From contig MCAW01000008.1 of the NCBI GenBank assembly GCA_001704575.1, positions 5,292 through 69,291 on the forward strand: a stretch of 64,000 nucleotides of DNA, in the 5' to 3' direction. Position 1 is the first letter of the stretch. Each line of letters begins with the position of its first letter. Origin of the DNA: Methylophilales bacterium LSUCC0135 (GTDB lineage: Bacteria > Pseudomonadota > Gammaproteobacteria > Burkholderiales > Methylophilaceae). The notes beneath the pieces were generated by a model that ran no database searches, was not told where the DNA came from, and was given only the letters and a program-made list of their open reading frames with translations. A program made the position numbers and the translations under genes. Positions 17,549 through 25,965 of this stretch are shown in pieces.

Positions 17549-19666
17549 ATGAGTCACAAGAATTTATTGGTGGAATTGTTTGTAGAAGAACTGCCACCCA
17601 AAGCCTTGAAAAAACTGGGCGAGGCGTTCTCCGCATCGTTACTGGAATCTCTCAAGTCGCAAGGCCTGACGGCAGCACAATCCCAAGTCACCAGCTTTGC
17701 CTCCCCGCGCCGGTTGGCAGCGCATATCACGGATGTCGCGACCAAAGCTGCAGATAAACAGGTCGCGCAAAAACTGATGCCTGCCAGCGTCGGTCTGGAT
17801 GCCGATGGCAAAGCGACTCCGGCCCTGGTCAAAAAACTGAATGCGCTGGGAGCCGACGAATCAGCCGTGGGCCAATTAAGAAAAGAGCATGATGGAAAAA
17901 CTGACGTGCTATTTCTGGATGCCATGCAGGCAGGTGCCACATTGGCTGCAGGCCTGCAAAAAGCGATCGAAGAATCCGTTGCCAGGTTACCCATACCCAA
18001 GGTCATGACCTATCAACTGCACGACCATACAGAAAACCCCGGCTGGGATAGCGTCAACTTTGTTCGCCCCGCGCATGGCTTGGTCGCGTTGCATGGCAGC
18101 GATGTGGTGCCCGTCAGCGTACTCGGTCTGCAAGCCGGCAACACAACCCAGGGCCATCGTTTTGAGGCCAGCCAGTCTGAAATCACAGTTCAGAGTGCAG
18201 ACAGTTATGCGCGACAACTGCAGGAAGAAGGCGCCGTCATCGCCGGCTTCGAGCAGCGTCGTGCCGAGATCGTGCGTCAGCTGAATGAGGCTGCCGCCAG
18301 GGAAAGCCTGAAGCCTATCGAGGACGAGGCGCTACTCGATGAAGTGACGGCGCTGGTGGAGCGCCCCAATGTGCTGCTCGGCCAGTTCGAGCAAGCCTTT
18401 CTCGAAGTGCCGCAGGAATGCCTGATTTTGACCATGAAGGCCAACCAGAAATACTTCCCGTTGCTGGATGCCGCAGGCAAGCTCACCAACAAGTTCCTCA
18501 TCGTTTCCAATATCGCACCGCAAGACCCATCCAAAGTGATCGGCGGTAACGAGCGCGTCGTGCGTCCGCGCCTCGCCGATGCCAAATTTTTCTTCGATCA
18601 GGACCGCAAAAAGCCGCTGGAGTCGCGCGTGCTGGGGCTGGCCAAAGTGGTGTACCACAACAAGTTGGGCACCCAGGGCGAGCGCGTGCAACGTGTTTCC
18701 GCCATAGCCCGCGCCATCGGCCAGCAGCTCGGCGGTGATGCGCTGGCACAGCAGGCTGATCAGGCCGCGTTGCTGGCGAAGGCCGATCTTCTGACCGATA
18801 TGGTCGGAGAATTCCCCGAACTGCAGGGCATCATGGGCCGTTATTATGCCCAGCACGACGGTCTGCCGGACGATATTGCCTGCGCAATCGAAGACCACTA
18901 CAAACCACGTTTCGCCGGCGATGAGCTGCCGCGCAGTCAGGTCGGCCTCTGCGTCGCACTGGCCGACAAGCTGGAAACGCTGGTGGGACTGTTTGGTATC
19001 GGCGAAAAGCCGACCGGCGACAAGGATCCGTTTGCCTTGCGCCGCCATGCACTGGGCGTGGTGCGCATGCTGAGCGAACGTCAATTGCCGCTCGCACTCG
19101 ACACCTTGCTGCAGCAAGCTGCTGCCGCGTTCGGCAAGCAGATTTCAGACCCCACAACAGCGTTGGCCGATTTCATTTACGAACGTCTGGCTGGTAGCCT
19201 GCGCGAACAGGGTTACCAGCCCCAGGAAGTGGATGCAGTTTTGAGCCTGCGCCCGCAGAATCTGGGTGATGTCGCCAATCGCCTTGCCGCCGTGCGCGCC
19301 TTCGCCGCACTGCCTGAAGCTGCCAGCCTCGCTGCTGCCAACAAGCGCGTGGGCAACATTCTGAAAAAATCAGAAGTCACTGTCGCGCCGACGATCGACA
19401 GCGCCAGACTGGTGGAACCCGCTGAAAAATCCCTCGCAGCAGCCTTGTCGCAAGTGAAACCTGTTGCAGACAAGGCTTTTGCAGCCGGCGACTACACGGC
19501 TTCGCTACAAGCATTGGCAGCATTGAAAGCACCGGTTGATGACTTTTTCGACAACGTCATGGTCAACGCAGATGACCCGGCACTCAAGGCCAACCGCCTC
19601 GGGCTGTTGGCAAGTTTGCACGAATCCATGAACCGGATTGCTGACTTATCCAAACTGGCGGCGTAA
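17549..19666 (+). CDS. glyS: Glycyl-tRNA synthetase beta subunit
   Basis: The 705-residue protein starts with K-N-L-L-V-E-L-F-V-E-E-L-P-P-K-A-L, typical of GlyS, and has A-S-P-R-R-L-A, F-V-R-P-A-H and the HD-like core with L-L-T-D-M-V-G-E-F-P-E-L-Q-G. The C-terminus is a DALR anticodon-binding helical domain. It pairs with GlyQ to charge tRNA-Gly. Length is close to the family norm of about 690. Confidence 0.97.
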   Translation: MSHKNLLVELFVEELPPKALKKLGEAFSASLLESLKSQGLTAAQSQVTSFASPRRLAAHITDVATKAADKQVAQKLMPASVGLDADGKATPALVKKLNALGADESAVGQLRKEHDGKTDVLFLDAMQAGATLAAGLQKAIEESVARLPIPKVMTYQLHDHTENPGWDSVNFVRPAHGLVALHGSDVVPVSVLGLQAGNTTQGHRFEASQSEITVQSADSYARQLQEEGAVIAGFEQRRAEIVRQLNEAAARESLKPIEDEALLDEVTALVERPNVLLGQFEQAFLEVPQECLILTMKANQKYFPLLDAAGKLTNKFLIVSNIAPQDPSKVIGGNERVVRPRLADAKFFFDQDRKKPLESRVLGLAKVVYHNKLGTQGERVQRVSAIARAIGQQLGGDALAQQADQAALLAKADLLTDMVGEFPELQGIMGRYYAQHDGLPDDIACAIEDHYKPRFAGDELPRSQVGLCVALADKLETLVGLFGIGEKPTGDKDPFALRRHALGVVRMLSERQLPLALDTLLQQAAAAFGKQISDPTTALADFIYERLAGSLREQGYQPQEVDAVLSLRPQNLGDVANRLAAVRAFAALPEAASLAAANKRVGNILKKSEVTVAPTIDSARLVEPAEKSLAAALSQVKPVADKAFAAGDYTASLQALAALKAPVDDFFDNVMVNADDPALKANRLGLLASLHESMNRIADLSKLAA

Positions 19667-19675
19667 GCTCACGTT

Positions 19676-20254
19676 ATGAAATTAGTGATTCTCGACCGCG
19701 ACGGCGTCATCAACTACGACAGCCCCCACTTCATCAAGAACCCGGATGAATGGAAGCCCATCCCAGGCAGTCTTGAAGCGATTGCGCTGCTGAACCAATC
19801 CGGCTTTCGCATCGCGCTGGCGACCAACCAGTCCGGCATCAGCCGCGGCTTGTTCGACATGGCGACGCTGAACGCGATTCACGACAAGATGGTGCGCACG
19901 CTCGGGCAGTTCGGCGGGCGTATCGATGCACTGTTCTACTGCCCGCACGGGGCCGACGACAACTGCGATTGCCGCAAACCGAAATCCGGCATGATCGAGG
20001 AAATCGGCCGCCGCTTCGCCATCGATCTGAATACGGTGTACAGCGTCGGCGATGCGCTGCGCGATCTGCAGGCCAGCGCCAGGTATGGTATCCAGTGCAT
20101 TCTGGTGCGCACCGGCAAGGGCGAAAAAACCCTGGCGGAAGGCGGCTTGCCGGAAGGCACCTGGGTCTGTGCAGACCTTGCAGAGGCCGCTCAGCGCATC
20201 ATCGCGCATGATCAGAGCAAGAGCCTGATTCATCCGCCCATGTCTCTGGTTTGA
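19676..20254 (+). CDS. gmhB: D,D-heptose 1,7-bisphosphate phosphatase
   Basis: The 192-residue HAD-family enzyme has the nucleophile motif L-D-R-D-G-V-I-N, A-T-N-Q-S-G, the zinc loop with C-P-H-G and C-D-C-R-K-P, and G-D-A-L-R-D-L. It removes the C7 phosphate in ADP-heptose synthesis for lipopolysaccharide core. It begins 9 bases after glyS and precedes plsC by 10 bases, so the three probably share a transcript. Confidence 0.92.
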   Translation: MKLVILDRDGVINYDSPHFIKNPDEWKPIPGSLEAIALLNQSGFRIALATNQSGISRGLFDMATLNAIHDKMVRTLGQFGGRIDALFYCPHGADDNCDCRKPKSGMIEEIGRRFAIDLNTVYSVGDALRDLQASARYGIQCILVRTGKGEKTLAEGGLPEGTWVCADLAEAAQRIIAHDQSKSLIHPPMSLV

Positions 20255-20264
20255 ACGGGCCAGC

Positions 20265-20978
20265 ATGCTGATTTTCCTGCGTTCCTTGATCTTTACGCTC
20301 GGGCAGTGGTTGTTCACCCTGTTTTTCGGCCTGTTCGCCATTCTCACCTTTCCGTTTCCGCCCGTAACCCGTTACCGCATCATCTCGATGTGGGCGCGTT
20401 CCATGCTCTGGTGGTTACGGGTGACCTGCAACGTTCGCTATCGCGTCATCGGCCGCGAACATATCCCGCAAACGCCCAGCATCGTGCTTTCCAAACATCA
20501 GTCCGCCTGGGAAACGCTGGCCTTTCAGGAGATTTTTCCGCCGCAAGTATGGGTGCTCAAACGCGAATTGTTGTGGGTGCCTTTCTTCGGCTGGGGACTG
20601 GCGATGACTTCGCCGATTGCCATCAACCGCAGCGCGGGCCGCGAAGCCCTCAAACAAATGGTCGAACAAGGCAAGGACCGCATGAAAAAAGGCTTCTGGG
20701 TCGTCATCTTCCCCGAAGGCACGCGCATGCCGCCGGGCCGGAAAGGCAAATACCACATCGGCGGCGCCTGGCTGGCGACGCACACCGGGACAACGGTTGT
20801 GCCGGTGGCGCATAATGCCGGCGAATACTGGCCGAAGAATGCCTTCATCAAGCGTCCTGGCACGATTACCGTCAGTATCGGTCAGCCGATTGAAAGCGCG
20901 GGCCTAAAACCGGACGAACTCAACCAGCGCGTCGAACAATGGATAGAGCAGGAAATGCCGCGCCTCTCGCAACCATGA
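20265..20978 (+). CDS. plsC: 1-acyl-sn-glycerol-3-phosphate acyltransferase
   Basis: The 237-residue protein has N-terminal hydrophobic segments and the acyltransferase motifs: K-H-Q-S-A-W-E (His-x4-Glu in place of the usual His-x4-Asp), I-A-I-N-R, and F-P-E-G-T-R. It makes phosphatidic acid from lysophosphatidic acid. The Glu variant also occurs in related betaproteobacterial proteins as far as I recall, so it need not mean loss of activity. The stop overlaps the next start as ATGA. Confidence 0.9.
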   Translation: MLIFLRSLIFTLGQWLFTLFFGLFAILTFPFPPVTRYRIISMWARSMLWWLRVTCNVRYRVIGREHIPQTPSIVLSKHQSAWETLAFQEIFPPQVWVLKRELLWVPFFGWGLAMTSPIAINRSAGREALKQMVEQGKDRMKKGFWVVIFPEGTRMPPGRKGKYHIGGAWLATHTGTTVVPVAHNAGEYWPKNAFIKRPGTITVSIGQPIESAGLKPDELNQRVEQWIEQEMPRLSQP

Positions 20979-21685
20979 GCGAATATCACCTGGCCTTGCC
21001 GGATGGCGAGTGCATCCCTTACCAACTCGAACGCAGACCGCGCAGAACCATCGGCCTCAAGATAGGCAGCAGCGGTCTGATCGTGCATGCGCCCAAACGC
21101 ATCAGCCAAACGGCGCTGGAAAGCGCCCTGCTCGACAAGGCCGGCTGGATCAGAAAAAAACTGCAGCAGATGGCTGCAAGCCGTCCGGCGCCGATACGTT
21201 GGGAAGACGGTGCCGCTTTGAAACTGCTCGGTAACGATATTCGCCTGAGCCTGCGTGCGGACACGCGCAACAGAAAAGTGACATTCGAACAGGGGGCGCT
21301 GCATGTCAGGCTGACGGACACCAGCGACAGTGACGCGATTGTTGCCAGGGTCGTGCAATGGTACAAAAAGGAAGCGCTGGCCGACTTCGAGCGCCGTTTG
21401 CAGCTCTATGCCGCAAGGCTGGGCGTGCCGGTGCCGCGACTCTATCTCTCCAACGCCCGCTCGCGCTGGGGCAGCTGCAACTCACGCAGCGAAATCCGCC
21501 TCAACTGGCGCCTGCTGCAAGCGCCGCCGCATCTGATCAATTACGTCGTCTGCCACGAACTGGCGCACCTGAAGGAAATGAACCATTCAGTCAGATTCTG
21601 GGCTGTGGTGGAAAGCCTTTACCCGGACTACCGGACTGCCAAACGCACGCTCAAGCAACGCTCGGCGGATCTGCATCAGTTCTAA
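20975..21685 (+). CDS. YgjP-like zinc metalloprotease
   Basis: The 236-residue protein (start at the ATG of the ATGA overlap with plsC) belongs to the YgjP/WLM-related DUF45 family: R-R-P-R-R-T-I-G-L-K-I near the N-terminus, R-W-G-S-C-N in the middle, and the metal site V-V-C-H-E-L-A-H-L-K-E-M-N-H-S. The HExxH histidines and the later His should bind zinc. Physiological substrates are not established for the family. Its coupling to plsC suggests co-expression only. Confidence 0.9.
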   Translation: MSEYHLALPDGECIPYQLERRPRRTIGLKIGSSGLIVHAPKRISQTALESALLDKAGWIRKKLQQMAASRPAPIRWEDGAALKLLGNDIRLSLRADTRNRKVTFEQGALHVRLTDTSDSDAIVARVVQWYKKEALADFERRLQLYAARLGVPVPRLYLSNARSRWGSCNSRSEIRLNWRLLQAPPHLINYVVCHELAHLKEMNHSVRFWAVVESLYPDYRTAKRTLKQRSADLHQF

Positions 21686-21687
21686 CC

Positions 21688-21775
21688 CGGATATTTCACC
21701 GGATCATGGTTCGATAAAGATTAGATTTGCGCGCAGATTCGCGCATCTCGTTTCGCCGGTTTGGTGAAATATCCG
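21688..21775. repeat. 13-bp inverted repeat pair in the gap before kup
   Basis: CGGATATTTCACC at 21688-21700 is repeated in inverted orientation at 21763-21775, with 62 bases between that include GCGC-rich sequence. The two arms could pair as the ends of a REP-like or miniature element. Both arms lie outside coding sequence, between the convergent metalloprotease gene and kup. Confidence 0.7.
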
Positions 21776-21809
21776 CGGCAACCTCCGACTAAGCTTATTC
21801 AAAAGGCTG

Positions 21810-23681
21810 CTAGAGGTGGATTCTTGAGCCAAGTTCAATCACGTTATTGACAGGAATGTTGAAATATTCAACCACGCTACCTGCATTACGCGACATCACG
21901 GCAAAAAGACTATGTCGCCATTTTGCCATTTTGCCGCCTGCCGATGGCACAACGACCTCTCTGCTGAGGAAATAAGAAGTAGCGTAAGGATCCAACACAA
22001 CGCCTTCTATATCGACCAAGGTCAACGCAGCAGGAATATCCGGCCGCTCCATAAAACCATAATGCAGAGTAAGCTGCCAGAAACCTGCGCCAATGCAATC
22101 AATGTCTGTCCGCGAGGCTGCTGCAACGACTGGAATATCCTCAAATTTTACCGTGACAACCAGGTTGGTACGGTGCAATACATGGTTGTGCTTAAGATTA
22201 TGCATCAGCGCTTGTGGTGCGCTTCTCGGATCGGAAACCAGAAAAACTGCAGTGCGCTCGACACGCTGGATATCCGCAGCGGCAATATTGGCGACAAAAT
22301 CCTGCAGTTTCGGATCATCCTCACGAATGCGCTGCAGCAGCTCATCTCTGCCTTGTTTCCAAGTCCACATCATCACCAGCAATAGGCTGCTCAGTGCCAG
22401 CGGGAACCAGCCCCCATGGACAAACTTGGCTGAACATGAAATCACCAGCATCGCATCCAGCAGAATAAAAATGCCAGTTGCACTTGCGGCCAGCCAAAGC
22501 GGATATTTCCATCCGTAATGAATCACAAAAAAGGTCAGCACTGTTGTGATCAACATGGTGCCGGTAACAGCAATACCATAAGCAGTCGCTAATGCTGATG
22601 ACGTCTGAAAGCCGAGCACAACGATTACGACTGCAGCAAGTAATGCCCAATTGATTGCCGGAATATAAATCTGTCCAGACTCGGCAGCAGAGGTATGAAT
22701 AATCTGCATTCTTGGCAACAGCCCTAATTGAATGGCTTGCCGCGTCACAGAATACGCACCTGAGATGACCGCCTGCGAAGCAATAATGGTCGCCATAGTC
22801 GCCAGCATCACTGCCGGGATCAGAAGGGCTTGAGGAAACGAAAGATAAAACGGATTAATCACTGCCTCTGGCTTGGCAAGCAACAAAGCGCCCTGGCCAA
22901 AGTAATTGAGGGCCAAACCAGGTAACACCAGAAAACTCCATGCCAGTCTGATCGCCGGTTTGCCAAAGTGCCCCATATCTGCATACAAGGCTTCAGCCCC
23001 TGTAACGGCAAGCACAATAGCGCCAACCGCGAGAAAAATCCCCCAACCGCGCTCAGCCAGAAATGCGAAAGCATACACAGGGTTAAGTGCGGCAAGAATT
23101 GCAGGCGTTTGGATAATATGCCATATACCGATTGAACCAAGCACAAGGAACCAGGCGACAATGATGGGACCAAAAAATCTGCCCACTGCGGACGTTCCGA
23201 ACCGCTGAAATGCAAACAAGCCGATCAGAATCGCCACCGAGATTGGAATGACATATGCAGCTAGCGCCGGGGCCGCTATTTGCAAGCCCTCAACTGCTGA
23301 TAAAACAGAAATAGCCGGGGTAAGAATGCTATCCCCGTAAAAAAGAGCAGCGCCAAAAACGCCCATCATCAACAGCACCCGCCTGCGTTTTGGCATATTT
23401 CGTACTGTGCGCAAAGCAAGTGCCAGCAAGGCCATGATACCGCCCTCGCCTTTATTATCGGCACGCAACACCAGAATGACATACTTCAGGGTCACGACCA
23501 GCATCAATGCCCAGAAAACAGCAGAAACAGAACCCAGAATATTGGCCGTGTTTAATGCAATCCCGGTTGCCGATGCAAATATTTCCTTGATCGTGTACAA
23601 AGGGCTAGTGCCGATATCACCGTAGACCACCCCGATTGCTCCTAATGTCAGAGCTGCAGTACTGCTGGGTTTCGTTTGCAT
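21810..23681 (-). CDS. kup: Low-affinity potassium uptake protein Kup
   Basis: The 623-residue protein starts M-Q-T-K-P-S-S and shows the family signature [18 protein letters not shown]. About 12 membrane spans reach residue 430 or so, and a soluble C-terminal domain follows. It imports potassium, probably with protons. I chose the ATG at 23681 because GAGGTG precedes it; a longer frame exists. It lies downstream of a kdpE/kdpD-like pair on the same strand, with a 93-base gap, which suggests control by that system. Confidence 0.93.
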   Translation of the reverse strand: MQTKPSSTAALTLGAIGVVYGDIGTSPLYTIKEIFASATGIALNTANILGSVSAVFWALMLVVTLKYVILVLRADNKGEGGIMALLALALRTVRNMPKRRRVLLMMGVFGAALFYGDSILTPAISVLSAVEGLQIAAPALAAYVIPISVAILIGLFAFQRFGTSAVGRFFGPIIVAWFLVLGSIGIWHIIQTPAILAALNPVYAFAFLAERGWGIFLAVGAIVLAVTGAEALYADMGHFGKPAIRLAWSFLVLPGLALNYFGQGALLLAKPEAVINPFYLSFPQALLIPAVMLATMATIIASQAVISGAYSVTRQAIQLGLLPRMQIIHTSAAESGQIYIPAINWALLAAVVIVVLGFQTSSALATAYGIAVTGTMLITTVLTFFVIHYGWKYPLWLAASATGIFILLDAMLVISCSAKFVHGGWFPLALSSLLLVMMWTWKQGRDELLQRIREDDPKLQDFVANIAAADIQRVERTAVFLVSDPRSAPQALMHNLKHNHVLHRTNLVVTVKFEDIPVVAAASRTDIDCIGAGFWQLTLHYGFMERPDIPAALTLVDIEGVVLDPYATSYFLSREVVVPSAGGKMAKWRHSLFAVMSRNAGSVVEYFNIPVNNVIELGSRIHL

Positions 23682-23774
23682 ATCCACCTCAGGAATATTG
23701 AGATGGCGCAATTAATTCATATCCCGTATATCAATCGCATAAACGATGATGAAAACAGTCGATTCAACGGTGTG

Positions 23775-24467
23775 TCAGTCCGTTGCCAGTCGATATCCAA
23801 TGCCCAGTTCCGTGAGTAAATAGCGCGGTTCGGCCGGATTGGTTTCAATTTTTGCCCGTAATCGGGCCATGTGAATACGCAGATAATGGGTTTCGTCGAT
23901 AAAATCGGCACCCCAGACTGCAGAGAGTAGCTCACGATGTCTTGCAACCCTCCCCGCATGTTGTGCAAGGTACAGCATCAGCTTTTGCTCAATCGGGCTC
24001 AAATGCAACCGTTTGCCATGCATGCTGACAGTGCCTGCTGCCAAATCAATACATAACTGTTCCAGCTGATATATACGGTCACGAAGCGTCATCATATCGA
24101 GCCTGCGCAAGGCGACCCTTGCGCGCGCGAGCAGCTCCTGAACGCCGAAAGGCTTGGCCAGGTAATCATCGGCACCCTGATCCAGGCAATTGACTTTCTC
24201 TGTTTCTGATTGTCGTGCCGAGAGAACAATGACGGGAATATCCGAACGACCGCGTATGCACCTGATAAAATCAATACCGTCTCCATCCGGCAATCCCAAA
24301 TCAAGAATCACCAAATCAGGTTTTTGCATAACAAATTGTTGTGTTGCAGCTGCCATGTTGCTGGTCAATATTGGCTGAAAACCGCCAGCACGAAGTGAGG
24401 CCTGGAGAAAGACGCTTATTTGCCTGTCATCCTCCACAACAAGAATTTTATTTTGCCGAGAGTCCAT
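23775..24467 (-). CDS. kdpE: KdpE-like response regulator
   Basis: The 230-residue protein has a receiver domain with Asp13-Asp14, phospho-acceptor Asp56 (V-I-L-D-L-G-L-P-D-G-D-G), S-A-R and K-P-F, then a winged-helix output domain with H-Y-L-R-I-H-M-A-R-L-R-A-K-I-E, close to KdpE. The start overlaps the kdpD end by 20 bases, so the pair is coupled. KdpE normally activates kdpFABC; here the only potassium transporter nearby is kup, just downstream. Confidence 0.88.
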   Translation of the reverse strand: MDSRQNKILVVEDDRQISVFLQASLRAGGFQPILTSNMAAATQQFVMQKPDLVILDLGLPDGDGIDFIRCIRGRSDIPVIVLSARQSETEKVNCLDQGADDYLAKPFGVQELLARARVALRRLDMMTLRDRIYQLEQLCIDLAAGTVSMHGKRLHLSPIEQKLMLYLAQHAGRVARHRELLSAVWGADFIDETHYLRIHMARLRAKIETNPAEPRYLLTELGIGYRLATD

Positions 24468-25920
24468 CAACAGCTTTCCATTTAGACAAAAGGATACTGA
24501 CGGTCGAACCACCCCCCGGTCGCGGTTGCACTTTGAGCGTCGCTTGATGCAGGTCAACGATGGTTTTGACAATCGCCAGGCCAAGACCCAATCCTTTGGA
24601 GGAAGATGCGTTACGTGCGAATTTCTCTATATTTTCAAGCGACCAGCCTGCTGGAAAGCCAGGGCCTCGATCACTGATACTTATCGCAAGATCGGTATTC
24701 GCTTGTGCTATCCCGATTTCGACGGGAATGTAGTCAGGCTGCACTGAAAATGCATTATCAAGAAGATTGGCCAGTGCCTGAGAAATCATTACGGCATCAG
24801 CAAAAATCAATACTTCCGCATGCATCTGCGGCCTGAATTCAATGGCCGATTCACGCTGACGATATCTTGCAAGCAGCGTGCCAACAATCTCTTCAGGAGA
24901 TTGCCAGTCAAGCGCCAGACTGCTTTCGCTGACGTGACTCAAACGGGCCATTGCAAGAATATTTTCCGTTGCCTGACGCATGTATCCGGCTTCAGCAGAA
25001 ATCGCATTGAGAAGACGCTCCTGCTCGCTTTCGGATAACTCGGGTTTCTGCGTCACAAGGGTAGTAGCCGCGCCAAGAATGGCTGTCAGAGGAGTGCGCA
25101 TATCATGCGAAAGGGATGACAGAAGTGCATTGCGGACGGTTTGATCATGCACATGCAATTCTGCCAGCCTTACTTGCTCCCGGCTCTTCAGTCTTAGATA
25201 AGCAATTGAAACCTGATCCACCAGTCCGCGCAAATATTCGAGTGCTTCGTTTGCATTTGCACCCACTTCCAGGATCAGGGCCGGAGAATCGCTGGGCATT
25301 TTTTCAAAAGGAATGATCCAGAACGTGGATGCTTGCCAATTTGTTGTCCCGGGTCCAATCGCTCTGCCATGTTCGATGACCCATCGGGTTGCATCGGACT
25401 CTGGCGCAAATTCACAATCATCGCTTCGACAAAGAATCGGTACGGAAATACTAGCGATAGCAACCGGTTGATCAAAATGTTCAGCAATCAAATCAACACT
25501 GGTTTGCAACAAATTCAAGACATCTTCTTCGGCTGCCAGATGCTCCGCCAGTTGCTTGGAAAACGCTGCGCGCCCGCTTGCAAGATTCGCCTGGGCAGTC
25601 TGATTACGCAATTTTCTGACTAGCGATGCAATCACGATCGAAACAAGCAGAAATGTCGTCAAGGCAACCCAGGAATCAAAATCTGATACCTGGAACGTAT
25701 ATCGTGGTGCCGTCTGAAAATAATTGATGGCGGCAACAGAAACCAGCGAGGTCAAGACTGCAACCCGGAAGCGCAGGTAATAAGCGGAAAACACGGAAAC
25801 GGCCAGATGCATCATGACAATACCGGTCATGCCAAGACTGCGGTCAAAGTAGTAGCCCAAAGTAGTGACCAAGGCTACCAGGGCTATCGACAATGTCAGT
25901 TGAAAAATAATATGGCGCAT
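24448..25920 (-). CDS. Short KdpD-like sensor kinase lacking the N-terminal cytoplasmic domains
   Basis: At 490 residues it is about half the usual KdpD length of about 900. It begins directly with the four-span DUF4118 membrane domain (about residues 5-100), then a GAF-like segment (about 130-240), the phosphotransfer His272 in S-L-S-H-D-M-R-T-P-L-T-A-I-L-G, and an ATPase domain with D-R-G-P-G-F and G-L-G-L-G-L-A-I-V. The N-terminal KdpD and USP domains, which sense potassium and nucleotides in classical KdpD, are absent. The upstream region holds no trace of them. Confidence 0.88.
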   Translation of the reverse strand: MRHIIFQLTLSIALVALVTTLGYYFDRSLGMTGIVMMHLAVSVFSAYYLRFRVAVLTSLVSVAAINYFQTAPRYTFQVSDFDSWVALTTFLLVSIVIASLVRKLRNQTAQANLASGRAAFSKQLAEHLAAEEDVLNLLQTSVDLIAEHFDQPVAIASISVPILCRSDDCEFAPESDATRWVIEHGRAIGPGTTNWQASTFWIIPFEKMPSDSPALILEVGANANEALEYLRGLVDQVSIAYLRLKSREQVRLAELHVHDQTVRNALLSSLSHDMRTPLTAILGAATTLVTQKPELSESEQERLLNAISAEAGYMRQATENILAMARLSHVSESSLALDWQSPEEIVGTLLARYRQRESAIEFRPQMHAEVLIFADAVMISQALANLLDNAFSVQPDYIPVEIGIAQANTDLAISISDRGPGFPAGWSLENIEKFARNASSSKGLGLGLAIVKTIVDLHQATLKVQPRPGGGSTVSILLSKWKAVDGLSAK

Positions 25921-25965
25921 CTGCCAAATATGCGCCTGACCTGCGGGCTAACGCAAGAGCAAGTC

